A DNA stretch of 64,000 nucleotides from Timema cristinae. Lineage: Eukaryota; Arthropoda; Insecta; Phasmatodea; Timematidae. The position numbers and the translations under genes were made by a program. The notes beneath the pieces are model-generated. The model had not been told where the DNA came from. It ran no database searches and saw only the letters and a program-made list of their open reading frames with translations. Of the stretch, positions 25,374 through 37,500 are shown piece by piece. Position 1 is the first letter of the stretch. Each line of letters begins with the position of its first letter. The stretch covers positions 65,443,109 through 65,507,108 of the forward strand of contig JBCFYV010000935.1 of NCBI GenBank assembly GCA_039000515.1, in the 5' to 3' direction.

Positions 25374-25966
25374 TTTGTGAGTTTAGAGTGGTAAATAATC
25401 ACTGAAATATCTTCTAAAGTATCTTATAAAATTATACTTTGTAGAAAGTGTTTGTCTTATGTTTTTACACTAGGCTATATACATTTTGTAACACAGATGT
25501 TAGATTAGTAAAGCTTTTGCATGATAGTATTTAATTGCTATTTAAAGTTATGTCATAAAGATAAAGATCTTTAGATAAAACGAAAATCTTAATACGTTAA
25601 TCCAAAGATAAATTATTCTAAAATTAAATTAGTGGAGAATCTTTTTATTTCGACCTAACATCACAGATCACATGACACTACGAAACTGTTTCGTGAGGGA
25701 ACCTTTCAGAAACTGCCTGGCCTAAAAATCAAATTAAAGTATTATAGTGCTGGCATCTATCAACTAATAAATATATCAAACCCTCGATAAGAATCAATCC
25801 AAATTTTAATTTTATGCAGCGGTTGAACACAAAACTGTTATTTTAGTAAATTTTCAAGTGTCATATCATAAATACATTAAACTCATTATCGTTTAGGTGT
25901 AATCTATGAGTTAAGCATATTGTATGTTGTATCCAAGTTTAACTTTATGTATTGTAAACAATAAAC
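25374..25966. promoter_or_regulatory. Shared intergenic region between divergent IK and ANAPC5
   Basis: 593 bp separate the IK start codon (minus) from the ANAPC5 start codon (plus). The region is AT-rich and I see no TATA box I would trust. A bidirectional promoter is an inference from spacing only. Confidence 0.5.
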
Positions 25967-28900
25967 ATGATTACTGTGTCTAAGTCTCATATTCCATTTT
26001 TTGTTTTGGCTAATGCTTATAACAAGAAAAGTAATCGTGAAAAAGTGACTCCTCACAAGATTGCTGTTGCTATTTTCATTAGAGAATTTACTGCAATGAA
26101 GATAAAAGGTTATATTGATCTTTAAAAAAACAATTAGGCCCTACTATGAAAATATAAATTAATTTCTATGTCTCATAATAAAATGATTGCATTTATTTTG
26201 ATTGCAGATCCAGATGGGCTTGCATTTGGTTTGAGAGCCAAGCACAAAAAAGATTTTTGTATGTTGGTGTTGAAACTTGTTCAGGTGAATTTATTAAGAT
26301 TTTATAGTTTCTGAATGTGTTTAAATATATTTACATTTTCGGAGAAGTTGAGGTTTCATAATTTGAATACAAGCCAATCACAAATTAGGAATGGGATTTT
26401 TGATAAGTGAATGCAAGTGCATTTTCTTTTAATCACCTCTTAAGGCCCTGTCACAGACTCCATATCCGTAGGTCCATAGTCTGTACTCTGGGGTCCTGGT
26501 CCTCAAGAAATTCTATTCGCGACTACACAGTCCATATCCATAATCACGTGACTGAACTCCAACCAATGAAATAGCCAGACTTCGTCCAATAAAAAAAAAG
26601 TGTCTCCAGGAAGAAGCGAGTGCCAACCAGTCAGCTGATCAATAAAAGAAACTTAAAAAAACATCTCTGTTGAGAAAGCGTCCAGGAGATTTTTGAAATG
26701 TAGTACAATCACAATAAAAAATATATTTTTAACATGATTTTAATTATCAAACTTAAAATAAATTAGCCTGAAAATGCAAAAAAAAAAAAAAAAAAAAAAT
26801 GTAGGCACTATTATTCTGAATGTAGCACTTTTAATATTATTTTCATGCTTCCTTTACGTAGCCTATGTATGAGTTTTGATTCTTTAACAAGAATATAACC
26901 AATCATAAAATAAAATCTAATTATAAACAATTTATTTTGGCGTTTAAGATGGACCCCAACGTGCATGCACATATTTACTCAGGTGTGATTGGTATTCCGC
27001 CGTACAAACTAGTCCTTAGAAAGTTTATCAACTTCTATGGAGTACAGATTTACAGATAAGGACTCTGTGTCCAGAACAATCCGAGACTATGGCATTGATT
27101 TCTTACGGACCACGGACCTACGTATATAGACACTGTCACAGCCTTTCTTACTCCCATTTTATTAAATATCTGCTATAAGCTCAGGCCTAATCTTTAGTTA
27201 AATGTATAGTTAAAATAATCTCAAAACTTCCTTAAATTCAAATCTCAAACCCCAAAACAATTTGAATTAAAGATAATTTTATGAAAACATTTTATATACA
27301 GGATGGGCCCAAACTTATTTTTTAAATTAGGTCAGAATAGACCTAAGTCTAAGCTTAAAATATTTTTCTTGGGAATTAACTCTTATTTACTTGAAGTACA
27401 GTATTATTATCATTAAAAATATTAATACCTTCTTCAGTAGTCAACTGCTCTAAGCCGCCATTCTCGCAATAGACTGGACTACAGATTATGAAGAGATCAG
27501 GGTGGGAATACAAGTCGGGGTGTATTGAGGGTGGTTTCCCATTCTTCACATAAATGTGGGTACATTTCATATACATTCTACATTCCTCATCCCTATTCCA
27601 TTAACGGAATTAGGCCTTACTAAGTATACATACAACTCGGGCGAGTAGAGAGATGTGGTGAAAAAATTAACGAGTAATATTAATCTCTCTAAATGCTGCG
27701 GTGATCCATAGTCCCGCGACCTGGACCTCTCTGAGCTCCAAGCCATGTTGCACTCAGACCAATACAACCTTCTGGCGACACAAGTCCACACTTTCGAGAG
27801 CAAGCTTGTGGAGCTCGATAAAGGAGGTGTGGTCGCTATGTTGGACTTATTTAGCAACATCAAGAACCACCTTAAGGAACCTTTACCGCTCAACCCTGCA
27901 GTGACCAAGACCAGTATTATTGGTAAGTAAACTTGACCTTGGAACCTGGGTGGGGTCTGAAACTCTCACTTATTGAGAGCACTTCTAACGGTTGATTAAC
28001 CGAGGTCGAAACGGAAATTCATATTTAAATGCGGCTTTCTGCATACTTCACTTGAAAACAGTGAAATTAGGATAATATTTAGGAAGCTGAAGAAACAAAA
28101 GTTCCTTTTACTCTCTGGCAAAGAGCGAACCTTAGAAATTTTTGGGTAATCAAAGGAAAAAAAAAAGACGTAGTTGTCAATTTTTTTTATTTTATATTTA
28201 AAATACACGTTGATAAAATAGTCTATCTGCACATGACTTGTAAACTAACTTAAATCTAGAACAAACACAACATCCAGTCCCCAGCAGTTAATTCATCACT
28301 GTGAAAGAGGAAAACCCACATTTCACCAATGATATATTTTCGGCTATACCAGGAATTGAACCCAGGACCCTTAGCTCAACAGACAAACACCCTACCGACT
28401 TAGCTAAAGTGTTGAACATTTATCAATTTTGTTGGAATTTATTTAAAAAAAAACTATTTCATTTGTATAATCCCACTATTCGAAATAGACTAAACTGCAG
28501 ATGATGGGGAGATCGTGGTTCGATACTGATCAAGTGTACCGAGGGTGGTTTTTTCTAAATGGTTTCCCACGCTCCCTTCCATGCAAATGTTGATACACTT
28601 CCTCTAAATCAATAATCTTCAACCCTAACCCTTTAACGCAACTGGTACATAGATGTACAACCCAAACAGGTAGTAAGGTGTGATGCTAAAAAAAAATCAC
28701 CGTTTTCTAAAGTAGAATTCAGAAAAGTGCACCTTAATGTCATGTCTGGCTCAAGCTCTATTATTTACCTAGAAGTTGTTATTTGTGTATTGAGAAGGGC
28801 TCTTAACAAATTAAATAACCTTTGGAACGTGTCTTCAACAGGGATGTTCTTGCGCCGCATATACGTTTTCTTCGAGAAACAGACTTTTTCCGAAGTAGTG

Positions 28901-31470
28901 GCTCTCTGCGAGGCTTTCAAAAAGTACCTGAAGGACTGGGATGCGAGATGCACGTGCATAAAAACCAACGCGACAGGAGATGATTCGCTGGAGTCTAGTA
29001 ATGACATGGAACTGACCATTGGGGAAGAGGTCAAACACCCCTTGACAGAGAGCCCCGCTTCGAGCAGAGTTAAGGGAGGAGGGGAAGAAGAGTCTCACAG
29101 GTGAGGACCCTCTTATCGACGAGGAGGATCACTTCTTAAAAATAACATGAACAACTGCATAAGTGTGAAGTTACTCTACTGCACATACAGGATGTCCCAA
29201 ATAAAACAACCCCAAATATACATTATTTCATAGTTTGTTTCGCTGACGGCTCATGTGTGCGACAGCGACTGTACAGGTCAGCGAACCCACCTCAGCATGT
29301 GTCTGTCTACCTGTGAGTTTGTGGTCAGTTTTATTTGGGAACATTGTGTATTATCTTACACATTGATTAAAAAAAAACTATATTTTATACATTTATATAG
29401 TTCTTGTTTAATGTTGTCAAAGTTACGACATTGACACATTCTTGGTTCATTTCAATTTTACCTGACGTTCATGAAATCATACGTCAAATCGTGTGATTTG
29501 TAGCTATATCATCAACATTAATACATTAATAAAATGGTATTCCTATGTAAATCTGACTGTACCAATATTGACTCATAGCTAAATAAACCTTTACAAGCTA
29601 ATTTCTCAAAATGGCTGATTGGAATTGTGTAATAACGACGCTTCAAATTGGCACGAACCTTTCCTCTTAATTCCATGGTTCTCCTCCCAACCTGTTGGTA
29701 TGAGTGTGTTAATAGCCTGGACTGGAAATTAGACACAAAGCACAATTTTTTAATGTTAGTTTATCGATTTTTTTTTTCCTATAGCCCAGATAAAACTTTT
29801 TATGTTTGGCTTACATCTCATTTAATGTGATGAACATGGCTTATTAATTTCAAGTACAATCAATCATCATCATCATCATCCTCCTCAAATCAGTTTAGTA
29901 AAATGCTCCATCAGCCTTTATCCTACCACCATTGTTTGTTTCCGTTCTTGCTGTTATCTGCTTCTCCCATTTCATTGCTCTTGCTAGTGTTCTTTTCCCT
30001 CCAATTGTCAACTCATTCATTCCCATTGGTATTCTTTCTTTTCCATCCTCATTACATGTCCATACCATCTCACCCTTGGTTCCTCTACTATCTCACGTAC
30101 TCCAACATCCTCATTACATGTCCATACCTTCTCAGTCATGCTTCCTCTACTATCTCATGTAGGTCCGACTCCTTGAATCCCAACTCTTGTTCGACAGGCC
30201 AACATTATAATTTAGTTTATTCAACATGAAGTGTAGATTGCGCTTAACCCCCGATTAGAGCAATTTAGTAGTTTTCATTCTTTTGTTTATTATTCCAGCA
30301 AATGTACCGAGAAAATGTTTTGGTCAAAGAAGCAGGCGGAGTTGTTTGTGTCTCAGCAGGCTGCCCTCATACTGAACAACGAACCAGCCGCCATGCCTCC
30401 ACCAGAGCTGCACGAGAAGCTACGGAGCGTACTCCAGGCCAACTCGGAAAATGCTTCTGCGGTGAGTAGCCCACGCACGATTATGGGGACTGTACATTAT
30501 ATTTTACCTCTATTCAGATTCAGAAAAAAAAAAAAGTGACTTGCTTGACTTTCATTCAGTTTTGGTTGGGATATTTTTTATTTTCCTTGACCTGTACAGG
30601 TTTTCTGGGGAAATTTATTCATATTAAGAATAAGTAATACCAATGTCGGAAAGTAAACTTTTTAAGGCAAGCTTCAGTTGCCAAATAGTTTGAAGCGTCA
30701 CTCTTGCAATAGACTGTGCTGCTGACGTTGAGATCAGGGTTCGAATTCCAGTCAGGTGTACTGAGGACGGTTTTCCACTCTACTTTCCCGCAAATACAGG
30801 TACACTTCCTCTAAAATCAACCACCCTTATTCTTAGCACACGAGGGTAGTTAGTTCATAAGTGTATAACTCAAGATGGATAGTAAGACGCAGGTTCAAAA
30901 ACAATAATATAAATCTTACCATTATCTGGTTGAAAAGAAACATCCAAAATGTAAGATAGTAGATATTACTTAAACAAAATTGCCATGTTTAATTTCTCCA
31001 AAATAATTGAACACACCGGCCATATTGAGTAAATTTACGATTGGACGGTACCAAAGAGAAACAGCAAAATAACCAATAATGGTAACAATGGAGGGTTACC
31101 AAATTCCAAACATTGCTGTTCCATTCGGATGCCATAACTTTCCTCTACTTGGTTTTGAGAACTAGACATCCAGATAAAAAATAACGGCGTTAAGATCAAT
31201 TTTTGGTCCAACATCTTATTTCAATCAGTAGCGTGTCTTGACTAATAAACTAAGAGTCTCAGGTTCAATTCCCAGTGTGTTCGTAAAATGTACCAACGAA
31301 GTGAGATGTGGGTTTCCCTTTTCACACTGATGAATTAACTGCACGGAGTCTGGATGTTGTGTTTGTTCTGGATTTAACTTGGTTTTATAAGTAGTGTGCT
31401 GATATAATCATTCGACTCAGAACGTTCATGTTAAATACCTCAAATAAATGAAATGTTAATAAACTCCTGG

Positions 31471-31513
<43 letters not shown>

Positions 31514-34500
31514 GCACCGTGTCTTACTACCCGTTCGGGTTATACGCACTTACGCTAATGTGTAATGGTAGGGTAATTGTGAGATGAAATGGAGGACCTA
31601 CAGTTTAACATGGAATCCAAACCACGGTGGAGGCCTGTCATTCCACACATTCACAAGTTGTGATTAATACATGTCTTGTCAGAAGTGAAGGAAGGGTTTA
31701 GTAATCAGATAAATATGTGCCGGGACCGAGGATTGAACCCGGGCCTCCAGCACAGAAGTTCGACACCTTACCCCTAGACTACCAGGTCACCAAACTCATA
31801 GTTAAATGGGATAACAACTGTTAAGTGTTTACATGTTGTTGTCAATACAATGTATTTTACTGTAAATGTTATAAAACTCATTTAAATGTAATATAAGATT
31901 TATGAAAATAAACTTTCTCCTCTTCTGTATTCTCCTGCTTAGTGTGAATTTTCTTTAATCCGAACAAGGTTTGTTCCCAATCATTTTGGATTCACGAGGT
32001 TCTACTGTGATATAACTACTTGTAAAAGGTGCTATCCTTGATGCACAAGCCAACTAAAATCTTGACAAATATCCAAATATTCCTCCTGTTTTTTTTACTC
32101 AGCATTTCTTGAGCTACTTGAACTGCTTACGAGTCAAGGAGTACAGTGGAGCAATAGACAGCCTGTACCACTCCTGGGACAGGAACACCTACTTGTTGGA
32201 TGTTAACCGGAGTCCTGCCGCCACAAACGAAGACAAGTGTAGATCTTTTCGCTACGCCGCGCTCAACGTCGCCATCTTGCACGTCCTCTTTGGACACAAG
32301 TCAGTGTCAAAAACATGGAATGAAGTTTTTATTGGAGTCGGGTTGAAGCCACTATTTTATTTAAATATAATAGAAATAGAAAATATAATTAGGAACTAAA
32401 TGTTAACATTCTTTCTTATATTTCATTAATTTTTAATATTCAGTTAAGTGTTAAATTACTGGTCCGGGATCTGGTTGTTAGCTCATCCTATAGTTATATT
32501 GTTTTTGAACCACTAAAGCAGTTTTAAAGCTCTAAAACAAATTTGGATAAAAAAAATTAATTTTTTTTAGTATCTGAGCTTCAAATCTGATATTTTCTTG
32601 AATCTCCTTAAATATTCAAGGGTTCCAAAGTTTTTATTTTACCCAGAGACATACACATATTTTCTAATGTGGAGTATATTTTAAATAATCATGTTTAATT
32701 CATGAGTATCACAAACTGATATGTGGAGGATCTCGCTTCCTCTACTATATCATGTACTCCAACATCCTCATTACATTTCCATACCATCTCAGCCTTGCTT
32801 CCTCTACTATCTCATGTACTCCAACATCCTCATTACATTTCCATACCATCTCAGCCTTGCTTCCTCCACTATCTCATGTACTCCAACATCCTCATTACAT
32901 GACCAAACCATCTCACCCTTGTTTCCTCTACTATCTCATGTACTCCTACTCTTTCCCGGATAACTTCATTCCTAAACTTGTTTCTTCTCGTGACAGCTAA
33001 CATGCTCCTCACAAACCTCATTCCCAAGTCCTCCACTTTCTTAGTCTCTTACATTCATTGTCCATGTATTATTATTATTATTATTATCAGCACCGCGTCT
33101 TACTACCCATTCGGGTTATACGCACTTACGCTAATGTGTAATGGTAGGGTGATTGTGAGATGAAATGAAGGACCTACAGTATAACGTGGAATCCGAACCA
33201 CGGTGGAGGCCTGGCATTCCCCACATTCACAAGATGTCTTGTCAGAGGCAATGAAGGGTTTGGTAATCAGATAAATATTTGCCGGGACCGAGGATTGATC
33301 CCCGGCTGCCAGCATAGAAGTCTGACACCTTACCCCTAGACCACCAGGTCACCAACCATTGTCCATGTATCTGCTGTATATGTGACACTGGGTACAAAGT
33401 ACACCCTGTATAACACTTCCTTACACTTTACCACCATTAAACATTATGTTTTTAAATATTAAAACTTTGAATTGGCTTTAGGAATATATCATTTTATTAG
33501 ACTTGGTGCTCAATCGAAAAATAGTGCTTGGCACACCCCTATCAGCACTAACCTTGAAGTGTGCTCGTTACCCAAATTTCAAGTATGCTTTAGCCCAGTT
33601 CTCTAATTCAAACAATGGGAACGAATTTAAATTAATAAATTATGACTTTGTTTTTGAGCTGGATCCACCAAATCTCTGCACTTAGTCCCGAACATTGGGA
33701 AGTTTCCAGTCATCAATTTCGAGTCTCTCTAAAAGTGAGCTGAACTTGTTTGTGTAATTGTCAAAAATTAAGGACAAGACCTTCAAATCCTCGGAAACCT
33801 TGAATCCTTAGGCTCTTAAAATTTCGAGGGTTGGGGAAAATATCCGATTCAAATTTTGCATTGGAATTTGTTTTACAGTCTTGTACAGTACCGTAATGCT
33901 TATTATAGCTTAGTCCAAAATAACAACAACAAAAAAAGGCAAAATTGTTTTCGATATAATTAATTTACCTAAAAGAAGTGTTCTCTTTGTTGATGTAATT
34001 AAATAATAATAATAATAACCCGCGTCTTACTACCGTGCGGGTTATACCTTTAAGTACTAATTACGCTAATGGATTAGGAATTGGAAGGTTGAATTAGAGG
34101 AAGTGAACCTGCATTTGCGTGGAGGGAGAGTGGAAAACCATTTAGGAAAAAAAACCCCAGTTCACCCGACCGAGATTCGAACCTCGATCTCCCCATCCTC
34201 AGCAGTCGAGCTCAACACGATAAGCACGTTAGCCAACTACGCCACAGAGGCGGGTGATGTAATAAACATGAAAAACAAAATGGCGTTTGCAATGGCACCT
34301 AGCCTAAAATAAAAAATATTAAAATTCACTTAGTATTTTATTTTATATAACAACCTTAATAATTAATGTAGTAAGTAAACTTATATTTACCAGTTTTCCA
34401 AGATTTGGATTAGTAAAGCAGTGAATTTAAACAATGCATAGATAAATGTTTTATGAAGACGGCGGTGTTTGTTTGAAAACAAGTAATGTTGCCTGCTTCA

Positions 34501-37500
34501 AGGGGTATTACAACTGTTCCAGGAAGCAAGCTATACATTCTCTCAAAGAAGCCATCATGATGGCACACGAAGGAAACGACAACCATTGTCTTCAACACGC
34601 GCTGGCTTGGCTCTATAAGCTGAGCATCGAGAACAAGGTGATATCAGAATTATAATTAACACTAACAGTAGTGCATGCGTGTAACCCACATAACAACATT
34701 GTTGCTGTTCTTTAAATGCTTAAAAACTGTTGACTTGCTTTGTTGGTCGCATGGTCTAAGGCAGACCTGGTCAACACATCGATCGTGATTGACCGGTCGA
34801 TTGTGACATCCATTTTTTTTATTGATCACTAAATGTTTCATCAGCGAGAAGTGTTCATATTCTTGAGAATCGATGATGGTACCCTGCCCTAATTTTATAT
34901 CTCAACAAGATTTCACAGTTCACGTTGATATTCAACCGAGTTCATCACACGGCCGACAGAGGGCAGAGGAACAAAGGCACGGCAAAAAAAAAAAAAACCA
35001 ATGCAATTCAGTTTGTGTACTATTGCTTGAGACCAGAGGGTTGGCAACCAATTGGACTGCATCATATCAGTATCTTGGTCCTCCCCAAATACGCTGTTTG
35101 TTTTTGTTTATTTCAGGTTCAACTGCTTTTTCTTACATTGTTTGTTTCTCATAAACCTTAATAAGGGCTAGTGTCTGCGTCTTGTAGCACTGTATTAATA
35201 ACAGTGAGTGTCGTATGTAGTGAAGTAAGGGATCACTGCTTCTAAAAAGATGTTTAAAAATGAGGTGGCCCAATGGCTAGATAATTTTATAATAAAGGAA
35301 ATTGATAAAACTAAAGGAAAAGGGAAAATAAACTACTAAGAGTAAATTTGATGAAGAAAGCCCATCTAGGGAAAGAGGAAAAATGTGGGAGGAATCCAAT
35401 GCACAAAGGTGAAAGTCGTTCTTCCTTTCTTCTGTCTTCTATAGTAGAGTATTCACACACACTTTAACACAAATAGAATATTTCGGCATTGTTGCCTTTA
35501 TTAACACACACACAAAAAGCAACAATGCTGAAATATTATTCTATTTGTGTTAAAAGACGTTTAATTGGAGGGAAAAGTGTCTCTTAGAATCGAAGATATA
35601 TGGTACATAACAAAAAGTCTAAAAAAAAACCCTGCAAATGTGTGTTTCAGGAAATCCTGATGGAAAGATCTATTTCTAAAAGTACGGAGTTGAGCCTGAG
35701 CTATCTGGCGTCCCTCGGAATCCAGTCCATGGCGCAACATGCTGCTGCAATGAGGGGCCCACCCGCATTGGTGTTTGAGGTGGGCTTATGTGTTTAAAAA
35801 ACCAGGTTGTGGAATTGAGGTATTGAGAAATCGAGTAATAATTCTTTATTTTAAGGAAATTTACCTTTTTAGAAGGGATAGGACATATATAAATATATTT
35901 TATTTCAATTTTTCAGGTAAATTTTTTTAGAGCTGTAACACTGCTTATTGATGGTTCAGAACCAATTATAATTATAGGATGAACCTACCAACCAGCACCC
36001 AGACCAGTAATTTAACACCTAACTGAATGAATGACTCATTATCATCATGAACTGTTTCCAACCTGTGGGAGGATCTGTTTAGTAAAATGCCTCCATCTCC
36101 CTCTATTCTTCCTATCTCCTCCTCTCACTTGCACACTTTCTGCTATCTGTTCTTCCCATCTCTTCCTTGGTCTTCCTTGTGGTCTCTTCCCTACATACTT
36201 CATATCCATTAATCTTCTTGGAATCCTCTCCCCTTCTATCTTCATTATATTACCATACCATCTCATCTAGCTCCTCTATCTCTGTACTCAACTCCTCATT
36301 ACATGCCTACATCTCACTTGTTCTCTACTATCTATTACCCAATCTCATAATGCCATACATCTCAGTCTGTTCCTCTACTATTCTTACTCCAACTCTAGAC
36401 TTAATCTTCATCTTAATCCTCTCTCTTCTGTTGACAGCTAACATGCTACTCAAAATTTCATCCCGTGGCCTCCACTTTCCTTGTTTCTCTTTTATTCAAA
36501 GTCTAAGTTACGGCTGCTTACATATGTATGAATGTTATAATGAATGGATTATAAAAAAATGTTAACATTTAGTTACTGTATTTTATATTATTCTATTATA
36601 TTTATATTCCCTCTTATTTTCATAACTTTCCCCAAAATTCAGATTCGACATTCAGGATCCAAAGGTAAATTTGAGGTTCAGATTCCTAAAATAGTGTTTT
36701 CCACCCAACTAACATTTTAGTTAGCTATATTTAAAATGCTCTTATATTCATACACAACCTATAAAAATGTAGTGTAATTCATATTTATGGCTCCAGTTAA
36801 TGTCTCGAAGCGATCAGCTCAACTTCCAACACTCAATGGTCGAACTGATGGCCAACAGTTACAGTCAGAAAGCTGCTCTGTGGAGTCTTTACGGCAAGAC
36901 TCAAATGTGTTCCGTCTTCAGCCAGTTGCTGTTACACCTCAACACGGCAATGCTCGCCTACGGCGCACCCGTCTATAATGGTGAGGCTTGCTGCCAGGCT
37001 GTGTGCAATGTCGCCAACATCTTCACCGAACAGGTACTTGAACATTTCGTTAACTAACCAACTTTGTAGCCTTAAGGAACTTGGGCGTTCACGGCCGCTA
37101 GAGCGTAAGTTCGCCAATCAAACTCATGCTTAGACACCTACATCCATTCTTTAGCCTCTTTCAAGTCAATTTTCACACTAACCTCCCATCCCATTGTCCA
37201 ATTATTTTTATTGGCAAATCTTCATAATTATCGAAGTTGATTAATTTCTTTTCTGAAGATAATTTGAAGATTTTGAAGCTTCGCACATCCCTGCTTGGTT
37301 GTGAATTTGTTTTCATCCCTTTGCTATGCTCGGGGCCTTGATGTGTCATGCTCCACGTGCTGGTTTCAGGGGGACTACGAGCATGCAGCCACGGTGCTGC
37401 AACACGCAAGAGAGAGGTTCCCTCACGAGCCACTGAGTCAATGGTGGATGTTCAGTGAACAAATCCTCAACTTCACCAGGGCTATACACCATGGCAAGTG

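Larger units (their letters stand above)
32720..33430 (-). mobile_element. LINE RT C-terminal fragment, interrupted by a SINE and a tandem duplication
   Basis: Beyond the SINE the minus strand reads [18 protein letters not shown], then [11 protein letters not shown] and VRWFGH-type motifs of a non-LTR retrotransposon. Frame changes and stops show decay. Confidence 0.8.

Noticed and set aside
34873..35161. Overlapping open frames in ANAPC5 intron 7
   Set aside because: No conserved motif, shifted frames equally open, poly-A inside; most likely decayed repeat sequence.
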